From Abelmoschus esculentus (taxonomy: Eukaryota; Streptophyta; Magnoliopsida; Malvales; Malvaceae): 64,000 bases of DNA. The first letter of the stretch is position 1. Every line of letters starts with the position of its first letter. Shown here piece by piece: positions 1-12,784 of this stretch. A model generated the notes under the pieces. It saw only the letters and a program-made list of their open reading frames with translations. It was not told the DNA's origin and did no database searches. Made by a program: the position numbers and the translations under genes. The stretch covers positions 14,210,501 to 14,274,500 of the forward strand of contig JAUCBN010000035.1 in the NCBI GenBank assembly GCA_035048815.1. The letters run 5' to 3'.

Positions 1-241
1 GAATTTCTTCCTTATGGTCTGTAGCCTTAACAATGGCAATCTCTACATCCTGCAGTTCATAAATATAACCTTCTTAAACACTAATACACTATTAATCAAT
101 ACAATGCTCGATAACGATTCCGTTACTGAACTTACCTTGTGACCACTATTTGCCCTAGTCAATCCAACTTTTGTGGAGATCATTCTTATAGCATTCCGCT
201 AATAAGTATTTATTAAGGCGATTATACCATATACGCCCAGA

Positions 242-751
242 TTATTTTAATCCGTAAAAGGATCTATTCAATTTAATTGAATAATGTTCTCGAGAACTTG
301 AATTGACTGCTTCAGGCAGTTTAAATCCTTTCAGAAGTTTCATATAAATATCATTATCAAGATGCCCATATAGATAGGTTGTAACCACATCCATTAAGCG
401 GAAATGAAGTCTTTCATTTACTGTCAGAATAATCAAAAATCGAAAAGTGGTTGCATCCACCACTGGGGAATATGTTTCTTCATAACCAATTCCAGGTCTT
501 TGTGAAAATCCTTGTGCAACCAAACGAGCTTTATATCTCGCAATTTCCCCTTTTTCATTTCTCTTTCTCACAAAAACCCATTTATACCCCACGGGTTTTA
601 CACCTTCTAGTGTACGGACTACAGGCCCAAAGACTTCTCTTTTTGAAAGAGATTTGAGTTCCGCTTCAATTGCCTCTTTCCATTCTAGCCAATCATCTTT
701 TTTCTTACATTGTCCAATTGACAATGGTTCATGATCCACATTATAATCCAA
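242..751 (-). pseudogene. Copia reverse transcriptase N-terminal part
   Basis: 169 residues match the start of copia RT (RVT_2): YKWVFVRKRNEKGEI, then ARLVAQGFSQRPGIGYEETY, then FSPV-like and YGHLDNDIYM blocks, ending SFYGLK. The next codon is TAA where this lineage normally has Gln; the frame goes on past it (SGRIWYNRLNKYLLAE) to about 170 before further stops. The YVDD catalytic block is not recognisable, so the copy is dead. What 1-170 holds beyond this is unclear. Confidence 0.85.
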
Positions 752-880
752 AATCTCTAGTGCTATATTGCATGAAAAAGTATTATCAACATCAATTTTA
801 TTTCGGTTTCATTTGTTACCAGACAAGACATAATTTATAGAGATCCCATCATTATCAGGTACCTGAGTCATGTCTAATGT

Positions 881-1456
881 CTATGCTGGAGACTTTTCAA
901 TCTCTTCTCGAGATATTTCATGATTTGTTGACTCCATAATCGGACCATCACAAGATATAGCTCTTTTTCTTTTCCGTGAAATCTTATCTTTGGAACTTAC
1001 TGGTCTACCACGCTTTAAGTGTGCGTTTGACTCATTAGCAACTAGAGTTTGTCCTTCTAGGACTTCAATATTAATTGGAGTATTCACAGCTAGAATATAT
1101 AACTTAGTCACTCTTTTAGGGTCAGCAAAAGCATCTGGCAATTGATTTGTTAATTTTTGCAAGTGAATTATCCTTTGAACTTCTAGATCACATTGCTGGG
1201 TACATGGATCAAAGTGTGATAACGATAATTCATTCCAACTTATTTGATTTTTCAGCTGTTTATTTTCTCCCCCTAATGTTGGGAAAACTGATTCATTAAA
1301 ATGATAATCGGTAAATCGAGCTATAAATAAATTCCTCGTTAAAGGCTCAAGATATTTAATTATCGAGGGAGATTCAAATTCGACATATATTCCCAACCAC
1401 CTTTGGGACCCATCTTTGTACGTTGTAGTGGAGCAATCAGAATATAAACCGCACAC
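881..1456 (-). pseudogene. Copia integrase C-terminal and IN-RT linker remnant
   Basis: A 191-residue open frame begins LGIYVEFESPSIIKYLEPLT, the conserved segment downstream of the copia integrase core, and continues into the variable, basic linker (GRPVSSKDKISRKRKRA) that precedes reverse transcriptase. It is separated by disrupted sequence from the integrase piece on one side and RT on the other. Confidence 0.7.
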
Positions 1457-1665
1457 CCAAAAATTCTAAGATAGGAAATATTTGATTCCTAACCAAAAAT
1501 CATTTGTAATGAGGAGAAATTATGATAACTTATTGGCCTAATGCGAATCAGTGATGCTGAATGTAAAATTGCATGTCCCTAAGCAGAAATTGGTAGTTTG
1601 GACTTCATCAATAACGGTCTTGTAATTAATTGAAGCCGTTTGATAAATGATTCTGCAAGACCATT

Positions 1666-2600
1666 TTGTGTATGAACATGAGCTACAGGATGTTCAACAC
1701 TAATTTCAATCGACATGCAAAACTCATCAAAAGCCTTAGAAGTAAATTCACTAGCATTATCAAGACAAATTGTCTTTTATGGGAGAATCTGGAAAATGTG
1801 CTCGTAGTTTTATTGATTGAGCAAGTAAGCTCGCAAATGCCAAGTTGTAGGTCGATAACAAGGATACATTTGATCATCTAGTCGATGCATCAATTAAAAC
1901 CATAAAATATCTAAATGGTCCATAAGAAGGGTGTATGGGCCCATATATATCTTGTATCCGTTCCAGAAAGTTAATAGATACATAATCTATTTTAACTGGT
2001 GATGGTCGAGTAATTAATTTGCCTTGAGAGCAAGCATCACATAAAAGGGCATTACTTTGAAGAATCTCTTGGTTCTTTAATGAGTGACTACATGAATTCT
2101 CAATAATTCTTCGCATCATAGTCGATCCGGTATGGCCTAACCGGTCGTGCCAAATAATAAAGTTATTAGTAAACTTATAGTTTACAATAACATGTGCTTC
2201 AATTACACTAATTCTTGTGTAGTACAACCCGGATGACAATACATGTAATTTTTCTAGCACTTTCTTATTGCCTTGAGTTACACTCATAATATAGAGATAT
2301 TCAACATCTCCTTGACTAATACTCTCAATATGATATCTATTTTTGCGAATATCTTTAAAATTTAATAAGTTTTTTTTCCAACTTTGGAGAGTATAGCGCA
2401 TCTTGAATATGGAATAAAGTTCTATTTAGTAATAACATATGCGCTTTTCCGGAGCCTTCTATGATATTAGCACTTCCGGATATAGTACTCACATTATTCC
2501 CTTGTATTATTAAATGGAAAAAAATTTTATGTTTAAGTATTGTATGAGTACTTGCGCTGTCCGCTAAGCATAAGTCGTCACCATATTTTGCAGATTGTAT
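1666..2600 (-). pseudogene. Copia protease and integrase N-terminal remnant
   Basis: Near 2550 the minus strand encodes LADSAST, the Asp-Ser-Ala active site of a copia retropepsin. From 2401 to 1874 a 175-residue open stretch carries the GAG-pre-integrase region (HDRLGHTG..., then CDACSQGK, the HHCC zinc-binding part of integrase) and reaches FRYFMVLIDASTR, the start of the integrase core. After 1874 the frame shifts; only scraps of the catalytic core follow down to about 1666. Confidence 0.75.
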
Positions 2601-2776
2601 TTATGACGTAATCATATTCTTCAAAGAATAAACAATATTTAAAATAAATAATTAAATAAATAACATCAATTATTTTAATAAAGTAAACATAATATTTATT
2701 CTTGAAAAAAAATCTATGATAAAATGATAATATTTTCCTAATAAAATAAAGTAAATACGAAATTAATTAAAAGGTA

Positions 2777-3820
2777 TTAAATATTTCTCTCAAGTGATAT
2801 GAGAAAATCATCAATTTCTATGTTTGTAATGCCATAATTGTCCTGGTCATTGCCGAAAATGCCATAATCATCTTTGTGAAGGCCATAATCATCTTTGTCA
2901 TCTATATAAATGAAATTTGTTTCAATTCTTTTTCCTTTACCACTTATTGATTGTTGGTAAAGGTCCACAAGATATTTTGACGTACGGCAAGCACGGGCCC
3001 AATGATTTGTGCTGCCACATCGATGACACGTAGATTCTTCTTTCTTGGATTGATCTTTTGCACCATTGTCATCCTTATTGTTCCACTTGCGGTGGGTATA
3101 GTTACTTTTAAAATGACCACCTCACCTATGTCCTCGACTGTGGCTATGACCACGCCCACGCCCATAGCTATGACCACGATTATGGTTGTAGCCTTTATTT
3201 TTTCCGCTATATAATGTTGCATTCGCTTCAAGGAATGGAACGGAGCCTGTTGGGCGATATTCATGATTTTTCATGAGTAACTCATTATTTTGCTCAGCCA
3301 CAAGAAGGCAAGAAATTAACTTAGAATATTTCTTAAAGCCTTTTTCACGATATTGTGTCTGAAGGACAACATTGTTGGCATGAAAAATGGAGTATGTTTT
3401 TTCTAACATATCCTCATCAATAATATTTTGACCACATAACTTCAATTGTGAAGTAATTAGAAACATAGCAGAGTTATACTCGCTTATTAATTTAAAATCT
3501 TGCAATCTTAGATGCAACCAATCATATCGAGCTTTAGGCAAAATAACGGTTTTCTGGTGGTCATATGGTTCCTTTAGATTATTCCAAAGAATAAGAGGAT
3601 CTTTCACCGTTAAATATTCAGATTTCAACCCCTCATAGAGGTGACAATGAAGAAATATCATGGCCCTGGCCTTATTTTGAGCAGATTTTGCATTCCCCTC
3701 TTTAATAGTATTTCTCAGGCCATTTGCATCTAGATGTATTTCAACATCTAGGATCCAGGATAAATAATTCTTTCCGGAAATATCAAGAGCCGCAAACTCA
3801 ATTTTTGCAAGATTTGTCAT
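2777..3820 (-). pseudogene. Copia gag with zinc knuckle
   Basis: The reading frame opens at 3820 (MTNLAKIEF...) and shows a plant copia gag (UBN2-type) for about 230 residues, ending in a Gly/Arg/His-rich stretch. One in-frame TGA at 3122-3124 interrupts it. The same frame then continues through a CCHC zinc knuckle (CHRCGSTNHWARAC, about 2985-3030) that would package RNA, and on to 2777. So gag is nearly intact apart from this one stop. Gag would form the cytoplasmic virus-like particle. The open frame at 2944-3264 is a shadow in another frame. Confidence 0.8.
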
Positions 3821-4248
3821 TGATATACTATAAAAGACAAATAAAAAAATTAGATCAATTATATCTTAAATATATATACAAACAAACAAAGGTTTAATCC
3901 TTATATGCGACGTTGTTAAACCAGTCCACAAGGTCCTTTAATAAAAGAACCTCCTTTGAGACCAGTAGCCTCGCAGAACGGGATGTCCAACCAATATACT
4001 CGGATTAAATAAACAAAACAAATAACATGTTAATTAACAAATATATATATATTCATGACATGAAATAAACATATAATAACATTAGACAAAACAAAAATAT
4101 ACACATAAAAAAATATTAAACAAACTTTTTTTTAATTATAATCACCATCGTATATATTATTTTATAAATTAAAATATATAAGATGAAGTAAAAAAAATAT
4201 ACCTGGTAAATCTTTGAAGAAACTTGTAATAAAAATCTTTTGAGCAAA

Positions 4249-4263
4249 CTCGTGCTGATAACG
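4249..4263 (-). other. Copia primer-binding site
   Basis: Directly inside the LTR the minus strand reads CGTTATCAGCACGAG. A TTATCAGCACGAG site is a known form in plant copia elements that is thought to pair with an internal part of initiator Met-tRNA (half-tRNA priming). That tRNA assignment is from memory. Confidence 0.55.
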
Positions 4264-4492
4264 TGTTATGAATAAAATAAAGAACTAGAATAGATGAATG
4301 AAGAAGAGAGAAAAGAGAGAGATATTATTGTATTCTCAAAGGTGAGTTGTGTACAAAGCTTTCTCCAAAAGTCTATATTTATAGGCATAAGATGAAAACG
4401 CTAATTTCAATGAGTATTAAACCCTAATTATAAAGCCCATTAAGCATTCCTCTAATACATGGATATTCACCATAAATAAAATATTCTTAACA
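4264..4492 (-). repeat. 5' LTR of the copia element
   Basis: The plus strand reads from TGTTATGAAT to ATTCTTAACA, giving the TG...CA ends of a 229-bp LTR. The inner end abuts the primer-binding site and the gag leader. It is short, as in many small plant copia families. The 3' LTR is not in the window, so the limits rest on the TG/CA ends and the primer-site position. Confidence 0.75.
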
Positions 4493-4497
4493 CATTC

Positions 4498-5500
4498 AAT
4501 AAATTAAGTTGGACTAATTGACCCCACTTTTGTACGTGGCTCCGTAAAAAAATTAAAAGCTATTGCATAGTTTTTATGAGGTATTGTATTCTTACATCGA
4601 GATTTAAATCGTATAAGATAAGATGACATGAATATCCTTAGTTACTATGTAAATTTGTGGATTTTTATTGTGTTTTTTTAGTTTACACAATTTTTTAATT
4701 TTAGGTTTTAGGGATTTAGATTAGAGTTTATGATTTAGGGGTTTATGGCATATAATATAAGGTTTATGATTATAATTTAAGATTTAGAATTTAGCATTAT
4801 ATGTTAGGGAATTAGATTTTGTAGTTTAAATATAAAGTGTGGTATAAATTATTTTACACAACATGTGTATCGAAATACAAGCCATTTAATAAGAGAAAAA
4901 TATTGGTTCATAACCCGTGTAAACTAAAGTTTACATGTGCTTGCCTGATTTATGGGTTAGGGAGGGTTTCATATTTATATTATAGGGTTTAAAATTTAAG
5001 ATTTAGAGTTTAAGGTTGTCTTATGGAATTATGATTAAAGTTTTAGGCTTTAAATTTTAAAGTATTTTTATAATTTTTTACTCGAGCTACGTATCAAAAT
5101 ATACCCTATGATTTAGTTATGGAGGAAATCTTGAATTGTTTCAAAAATTAAAATTTAATCTCTGTATATTCAGTTCGTATTAATTTTGATTTGAAAATTT
5201 TAACATCTTGTAATTTTTTTTAATTAAATCCACGATTTTTTAACTTATTTAATCAAAATAATAACAATCGAAAATATAAATAGTTATTTTGTTTTTTTAA
5301 TTGAATGACTAAAAAATAAAGACCCAAAAAAACTCCAATATAACTTAATATTTTAATAAAAAGTGTTTTTGAATATACAGATTTTATTTTCCAACCAACT
5401 AATCACATTATTGTAAGACTTGAATAATAGGAGAAAAGAATAAGGACTAAAATAAAAACCAGGTAAATGTAAGGGGCAAATGGGGAATTAAACTCAAAAA
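4498..5500. other. AT-rich intergenic DNA with telomere-like remnants
   Basis: No gene seen. Two patches (about 4690-4860 and 4960-5080) are strings of degenerate TTTAGGG/TTTAGAGTTTA words, each next to a short motif like TGTGTATCGAAATACAA that recurs elsewhere in the window. The last part is promoter-proximal to the TMEM208-like gene; a pyrimidine-rich CTCTCTCCTCTC stretch at about 5530-5570 is likely in its 5' leader. Confidence 0.5.
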
Positions 5501-5758
5501 TATTCTTTCATTCCATAAAAGCACACTCTTTCTATCCTCTCTCCTCTCGGCGTCTCTCTAGAACTACCCAGCCGCTAGTCTCATCTCTCAAAAATTTCCG
5601 TCGTCGGCAGCCCTTCGTTGTCGACCGTCTAACACCGGCCTCCGGCGGTTTGTTATCCTTGTAATTGTTCTTCTCTTCAAGACATCCTCTTTCTCGTTGT
5701 GTGTTTGGCAAATCAAGTAATTATCCTTCGTTGACCGCTCGCAGAAAGAGATCCAGAA

Positions 5759-8579
5759 ATGGCAAATCAAGGTGCGAAGAAGCGCAAGGAAGAGAATGCA
5801 CGCCATATGACCAATCTTCATCTCCTCATAATTGCATGCAATGTATGCTCTCATCATCTTCATCATCTTTTATTATATTATTACTATTTCCCTAAATTAT
5901 TCAAGCAATCACTTGTTTATTTAGAAATTAATTCAAAGTATTATATTCGGATTAAACTAATTCTTTCCGATCTACCATGGGCAATTGTACGGTTTTCGTT
6001 AATCACTAGAATTGGAAATAGATTTAAAAGGACCTAATTTTGTCCTAACAAGTGTTGAAAATTATTAGCTGAATAAAAGTAAATATAAGCAAAGAAAATA
6101 CCTAAGTTTTAAATAATCATTATGCGCAAATTAAAATGTTTTGATATACAATATGTGTAAACGACACAAGCCTATTAATTTAAGGTCTAGGGGTTTAGGA
6201 TTTAGGGTTCAGTGTTTTAAGGATTTAGATCCTATGGTATAAATAGGAAGGTTTGAGTATTTTTCACAGACACTTGTGTATCAAAATATAATTCATTTGA
6301 GAAAATAAATTTACAATATAAACTCTCAATTTGAATGTGTATTGTGTATTGAGCTTATTTTTGTTTTTTCTTATTTTATTTGTGTATCAAAATATAATTT
6401 ATATACAAGCTTGTTTACTAAACAATGGTGATCTTGTAAGTCCTTTAGCATTGAAAGTTGGAGCCCAGTGTAAGTGCTTGTCCTGGTAGCATCTAACATC
6501 AGTTATTTTTCTTTATTAATTTGTAGCAACAAATGTACTACGTAGTATGTGTTGCCCGTTTTAGTTTAACATTGCAGATTTTAGTTTGAACCTTTGAAAC
6601 ATTATCTTAATTAGCTTTTGTTTTGACATGCAACATATTTTGGAATGTTATCTTTATTCGCTTTTGGGTTTATGTTCTAATTTTCTATTTATCCAGGTTA
6701 TCTATGTCTTGGTTAGGATGTTGATCTTCCATTCCTCAATCACATGGAAACACTGGGTTGGTCTACTTTTAACATCTGTAGCTTACTTTTTCCCCTATAA
6801 ACAACTTGACCAAATGGCAAAACCTGCTTATGCTGATGGAGAGCTTCTTGACGGTGGATTTGATATGAGTACTGGTGGAATATGTGGGTACGTAATTTTC
6901 AATGTTTAATCTTATTTTCACCTTAATTTCAATGTGGGGTTTTGATTTTATTTTTTATTACTTTCTTTAAATATATGGACGAGCTTGGTGATGAGGTCCA
7001 TTTTCACTACATTTTCTAGTTCTTTGTACATGAGGCAATACATGTATTGGAACTACGGAAGATCACTATCTTTAGGCTTAACTACCTTAGATATGACTAT
7101 TAGTTTGCTATGACTTATTTACATGGGCTCTATAACAGATTTTGGTATAAGTACGTTGTGTCTGAGCTATGTTTTATTCTCTTCTCCTCTTCTTTTAAAT
7201 TGAGAATTTGAGTACGGATTTGAGACTCCTCAATTATTCTTATTTTTCTTTTCTCTTTTGTTCTCTCTATCTCTCTTTCTATTGCGGCTTTGCTGCATCA
7301 GAGTTGCTACATATTTGCCTAAGCATGTTTTTTTTTTGTAAGAAATGGGCACAAACAAAGTCCATCTCATTGAAATTCTCTTTAATGTTATTGTGTGCTT
7401 TACTTTTACTATTAAAAATGAGGACAATACTGAACTCTCTGCTTCTCAATATTTGAGTAGGGACTATAAGGAATCATGCTTATGGACCATTATATGAAAA
7501 AGAAAGTTCTGTTTGTTTTTGTTGACAAATAGACTAATATTTAGAGTTTATTATTGCAATTAAATATATTAAGCTTTACACACGTGTACGAGTTGGATCT
7601 TCCTTTAGTCAGGTGAATGCTTTTTTCATGCCTTAGCGTCTCAGGAATTTAATACAATCCTATACCAATGTTAGTCATGATGATTGTGTTTGGATATAAC
7701 TGTTGAGAGAAGTAGGAATTCATCCTCTTTGATTCAAACGCTTAAGGATAAGAAGAGGGGAGGGAAGCAAGAGAAGCCTTCTGTATGGAATCATATTGAT
7801 TATGTTTTAAACTGTGAAACCAGGCATTCTTAATTTTCTTTGTGTGTATGTATATTTTCGTAAGTGCTAAATATTCCCAACTTACACTTTCCAGTTTCTT
7901 GCAGCTACTTGCATGATATAATCTACATTACAAGTTTTGTGCAATTGGCATCCATTATATCAGACAAGTTTTGGTATACGTATCTTGTGGTAAGTTCTGC
8001 TTACCTGGTTGCTCATAGAAATTATCAATCTGATACTTCCCATCCCTTGATCTGCTTTTGGATTGAAGTCTATAATTTCTGGAGGGAGTTTTGCCTAATG
8101 CTCATGTGCTTTTACCTAAATCTTGAGAAAGGAATGTGCAGAAAGCACAATTTGTAAAAGTTCATTTGGGAAAGAATATGGAAGTGCCTTTTACAAAAGA
8201 AATTTTTCTAATTCATTTCACTAGGAGAATACAATTTTGGTATGATAGCCTCATAGTGGTTGTTTGGTATTAGCACCATAAGAGTTGCTTGTTGCTTTTT
8301 CAGATACCAGCTTTTGGAGCATATAAATCATTTGGGTTTATTAGTGGATTCTTATCACAGGGCTCAGAGGTATTTTCAGTTCCTACACCCTCATATCATC
8401 ATTCATCAATGTTTCCGCCCACCTTACGGGCAGCAGTAAAATTCATATACTGAACATAGACTGTTGTATGATGGTTTGTGAATTAGGGAGAAGTGGAGGA
8501 TGAAAAGACTCGCAAGAAAAGGGAGAAGATGGAGAGAAAGGCCTCAAGGCCAAAGCTTGTCAAGACAAGAACTAGATGA
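5759..8579 (+). CDS. TMEM208/SND2-like ER membrane protein
   Basis: Five exons: 5759-5842, 6697-6887, 7905-7989, 8304-8369 and 8487-8579. All introns are GT...AG and the joined frame is open for 172 aa, the usual length for TMEM208 (human about 173). The protein starts MANQGAKKRKEENARHM, has hydrophobic spans near residues 21-40, 46-63 and 95-135, and ends in a Lys/Arg-rich cytosolic tail (EDEKTRKKREKMERK). Family knowledge: TMEM208 (yeast Snd2) acts at the ER membrane in an SRP-independent protein-targeting route. Intron 1 is long (854 bp) and holds a telomere-like repeat patch near 6180-6300. The ATG is chosen because it begins the conserved N-terminus. No damage seen; probably functional. 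Confidence 0.9.
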
Positions 8580-9490
8580 ACTTTTACCTTGGCCTCAATA
8601 CTCGTGTTGAAAATGCACAAGTTGCTTTCGAAACAACACAATGGATGCAAGCACAGAGGTTCCTAGTGACAACAACATGATCAAGCCAAGGTTTGTTACA
8701 TTTAACAAGGAAAGCCTAGACTTATTTCAATTCAAGTTTCATATGAATACCAAGAATTCTGAGTAACTGTTCGAACCCGGACATCTGTAACCCTATTTTT
8801 AATCCTCAAACTACTGTTTTCTTTGTAGTAAAAGAAACCATTTTCAATAAAAGATGAAAAAAAAACTTACTAGTTTTGGAATCAAAAGGCCAGAGAATAG
8901 ATTATCCGAGATGTAGCAACTAGAAGTTTAAACTCCAGCTTTTGCAACACTTGGTGTCAAGGAGACGAGAAGCATTTTTAACTTGCACTACAGCTTGTGT
9001 AAATAGAAACTGGTCTAAATCTTTCTGCTTTCTCTATCACATTCATGTTGAGTCTCACATCTTGCATTGTTGAGCCTAGGGTGTGCAAAACACAACTAGA
9101 AAAAACTGGGTTATTCTATTCGATTTTATTCAAAACTGGTCTAATTTTATAAACTTGTTTTGATCCGAAAAAAATAAAATAAAGTTTGAGTTATAAAATA
9201 GAAGTTCATCGCTCAAACTTTTAGTAATTACTAGTTACTGTATCAGTTTTAAAGTGGAGTTGAGTCATTTAGTTTTGCGTGACATATATCGGAAAAATAT
9301 GAAAAAATGAAAAAATGTGTATTGTACATAGTTATAGAAAATTATTTAAACTTAAACTAATTAGTATCATAAATGTTTATATTTTTTATTTATAAAAATT
9401 CATTTATTATATAATTTAATATAAATATTTTTCAATTTAATTTATATTTTAAAGAAAATATCCCCATGTGTGTACATATAACAATTGTAA
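8580..9490. other. 3' flank of TMEM208-like gene and AT-rich spacer
   Basis: The first ~250 bases are probably 3' UTR; an AATAAA-like word (CAATAAAAG) lies near 8846. The rest is AT-rich with no coding potential or clear repeat that I can see. Confidence 0.4.
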
Positions 9491-9496
9491 TACTCT

Positions 9497-11850
9497 CGAC
9501 CAGGTGTCACATTGGTTTTCCGGCCCAAAACTTGTATTTTAAAATTTCTTTCTAAAGTTTAACAATAAAACAAATCCAAGTCCAAAAGTAATTCATAAAA
9601 TCCATACAAGTTAAAACATAAGCCCAAAATAGTTTAAAGTAATTGAAGCTCTAAAATATTACAATTCATTTGAAATATTCGACTCAAATTAAATAAACAG
9701 AGTTACAAAATGCATATAGGGTTTGACAAAGTACTAGCCCACTACATCTATCATTGTACTCTGACACATAGTCGATGTTGAATCTAAACCTCGATAGTGC
9801 TCCTCAAGTACTGGCTTCACCTAACCTACGCACAAAAATACATTTCGAACGTTGAGTTACAAAAGCTCAGTGGATACGTCAAACTCGGTCAACATCATGC
9901 ATATCATAAACAGTAAAACAGAACATATAAATCTCGTGCATGACATGATGGTCTAACATGCTTGCCTAACTCATGGCATAAATGAATGTATACTAACGCA
10001 CACAGCATATACATATCAAACAGACACACTAGGTAGTGAGGCCCGCGTCCACACAGCATCGGGATCTCATACTCAAGGATGAGGCCCACGTCCACACAGT
10101 ATCGGGATCCCATATTCAAGGATGAGGCCCGCGTCCACACAGTATCGAGATCCTACATCCGGGATTTGAGGCCCGCGTCCACACAACATCGAAATCTTAC
10201 ATTCGGGATGATCGTCAAATCATAACCCAGAATGTTACATCGGATGGCCTTGGATATCCGAATTTCCATCACACAAATACTCAAACCACATAAACGATCT
10301 ACCTAAAATCTTAACACAACAAGATATATTAAGATTATCTCAATTAAGTATTAAATGATATTATCAAATGACATATAGCATGTATACCTTCCGGTGAATC
10401 AAAATTTCACGTTTACAACTTGGGTTTCGATCCACACTTACTCTGTAAGAAAAAGGCAGGATTAGGATATTATTAGTTTGTAGTGTTATTGTTGATATAT
10501 CTTTTTTTATAACCAGTCTTCATTCCGAATGCTTGATCAGTCTCGATATTATATGTGATGCAGGTTGTAAGAACCAATTTCCACCAAATTTAATGAAATC
10601 CATTTTATTCAAATATAACCCAATTACAAAGACCGGTAATTAAACCTATATCCATTACAAAAGCCCAAACTCAGATCCAATACCCAATAACTAAAGCCCA
10701 AACCCGGTAGCCCAATAACCTAACCCTAATTGTAATCAAACTAAACCCTAAATATCATCTTCAACCCCTCAGCCGCCGGCCCTTCAACTGCCCGCGTGGC
10801 CTTCACGCGCGGTCTTCTGTCAACCGCATGGAGGCCACGCACCTTGCTATTGGATCTTTTTGTCGTCACTCTGACACCCACCGTTCTTCTGTCTAGTCAT
10901 CGCCCCAAAAAGTCTGTAGCAGCGTCCAATTTACCTACAAAAACAGAGAAGTGAAAGGATTTAAATGTGTAGCATGATTATAAGAAAAATCTGAGAAAAG
11001 AATATACTTTTTTTTAAATTCTAAAGTAGGCTTTAATCTTGGGTATAAATACCCAGATTGTAATCGTTGTAAGTCTTCTTCGACTTCAACTTTTTCGAAT
11101 GAAATAGAAAAAAAAGAGTGATTTTTGAACGAAAATAATAACAAAGCTAATAACAATACGAATCGACTCCAACTGAGAGCAAAAGAAACCGAGATATTCG
11201 AAAAAAGATAAAGAAAAACGAAAAGTCACTTATCTTGTATCTTAGATTTACTCTTGCATGCTTGATTACTTAAAAAACTATGCTTGGATTCGAACTTCCT
11301 ACGCCGAGAGCTTTTGGAAAAAGTATAACTTTTTATGATCTGGCCACCTTGGACAGCGACGGTCTTCGCCGGAGAGTGACTGACCACCGCGAGCCTCCTC
11401 AACCGGCGATTGAACACTGAGAGCTCGAGAGAAAAAAAATGCTTCAGTTTTGTTATGAAGATAATAATATGATAATGGTTATTTGAATTAAAAATAGGTA
11501 AATAAGGTAAACCCTAAACGACATCATTTTTACCTTTCAGTTTTAATTTCTTTACATTTCGTATCCTTATTTTTGTCATATTTGCTCTCTAAATTTCTAT
11601 CTTTTTACAATTATGCCACTACCACTTTTTATTTTATTTTATATTTTTCTTTATTATATTATTATTATTATATTATTATTTTGTTTTATCATAATTAATT
11701 ATTATTATGTTATAATTTTGTTTATCACTTTATTATTTTTGCTATAATTGTACATTAATTTTGTTCGTTAATATTAGAATCTATTATCCCGATATATTCT
11801 GTTAGGAGTAACATGTTGGTTTTTGGGTGTTATCTTTTTTGAATTATCGA
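9497..11850. repeat. Gypsy LTR-like segment, probably a solo or truncated LTR
   Basis: It starts with TGTAATACTC, like the TGTAACACCC start of plant Del/Tekay LTRs, has the low-coding, patchy composition of such LTRs, and includes a 43-bp tandem array and a GC-rich block (about 10770-10880). No gag-pol is joined to it. A ~90-bp piece at 10445-10535 also occurs at about 51118-51205. The right limit is set only by where Ogre-like LTR sequence begins and is uncertain; orientation was not settled. Confidence 0.4.
10037..10210. repeat. 43-bp tandem repeat, four units
   Basis: Units start at 10037, 10080, 10123 and 10167, each beginning TGAGGCCCGCGTCCACACAG or a close variant, so the period is 43-44 bp. 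The units differ by a few substitutions. The open frame on the minus strand here is only a by-product of the repeat. Confidence 0.85.
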
Positions 11851-12784
11851 GTATATTAGGATTAAATATGCATTTTAAAAATTAAAAATTAAATTAACTT
11901 TGATTTTTTATTTTCTTAAAAAATTATGATGTAAACTTTTAGATACCAATTTTTGGGCGTTATATGGTGTTAATCCTTCCCCAAACGTAACCAACTCCCG
12001 AACCCAATTTTCTCTGGTTTATTATATTATTGGTGTCCAATCTACCCTTTTGAAACGATCGTTGGCGACTCTTCCAACCAGCTGATTTTTAAATTTTAAC
12101 GGTATTACAATAGAAGTGGCATCATGTCCTTCAAGTGTCATCTTTGAATACCGAATTTTCGAACACCCCACCAAACTTAAAATTTTCAAAAAAAAATGTT
12201 GCTATAGATGACGAATCTGTTGGGGAAAATTTTTATTTTTAAAAGGAGTTAAGCCTTAGTTTGGGTTTGCATCATAATTTTTAAGAAAATATAAAATTTA
12301 AGTTAAATTAATTTTTAATTTTCATCATATATTAGATTAAGAACCTTTAACTAGGAATTATTACTTCGCTTTGTGGGGTCTTCACCTCCGTATAGTGTCG
12401 TAATTCATTTCCGGAATTTTGGTCCTTATATTTCGTGGGATTCTCACCTTTGTATTAATAAGGGTCATATTCCCCCGAATCGATGTTCCAGCAAAAGTTC
12501 GGGTACCACTTACTCTATATTTGAAACACATATAGTGAAGCCTAGAAACCTACCTTTTCAAAATCACGACGTTATGCTGCCCATTTAAAATCACCTTTTA
12601 GGTTTTCATTTATTTATATTTATTCTTTTATATTGTATTATTTTACGTGTTTACTTATTTATTTATTTTTCTACCATTTAATTTATTTAATTTTGCAAAT
12701 TAACTATATTAATTGGTTTTCTTTTCTGTGTTTATTTTATTTTTCTTTCTTTCTTTTGCATCTATTTTTGCATATCATTTCGTA

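Larger units (their letters stand above)
1..4492 (-). mobile_element. Ty1/copia retrotransposon, 5' part, decayed
   Basis: Read on the minus strand, this is 5' LTR (4264-4492), primer site, gag, zinc knuckle, protease, integrase and reverse transcriptase, in the order gag-PR-IN-RT that defines Ty1/copia. The rest of RT, RNase H and the 3' LTR lie off the left edge or are lost. Coding parts are broken by frame changes and stops, so the copy cannot make its proteins. The LTR outer end is followed by CATTC (4493-4497), a candidate target duplication whose partner is outside the window. Confidence 0.9.

Noticed and set aside
8767..8785. GTTCGAACCC-like word as a tRNA T-arm
   Set aside because: No acceptor, D or anticodon arms around it.
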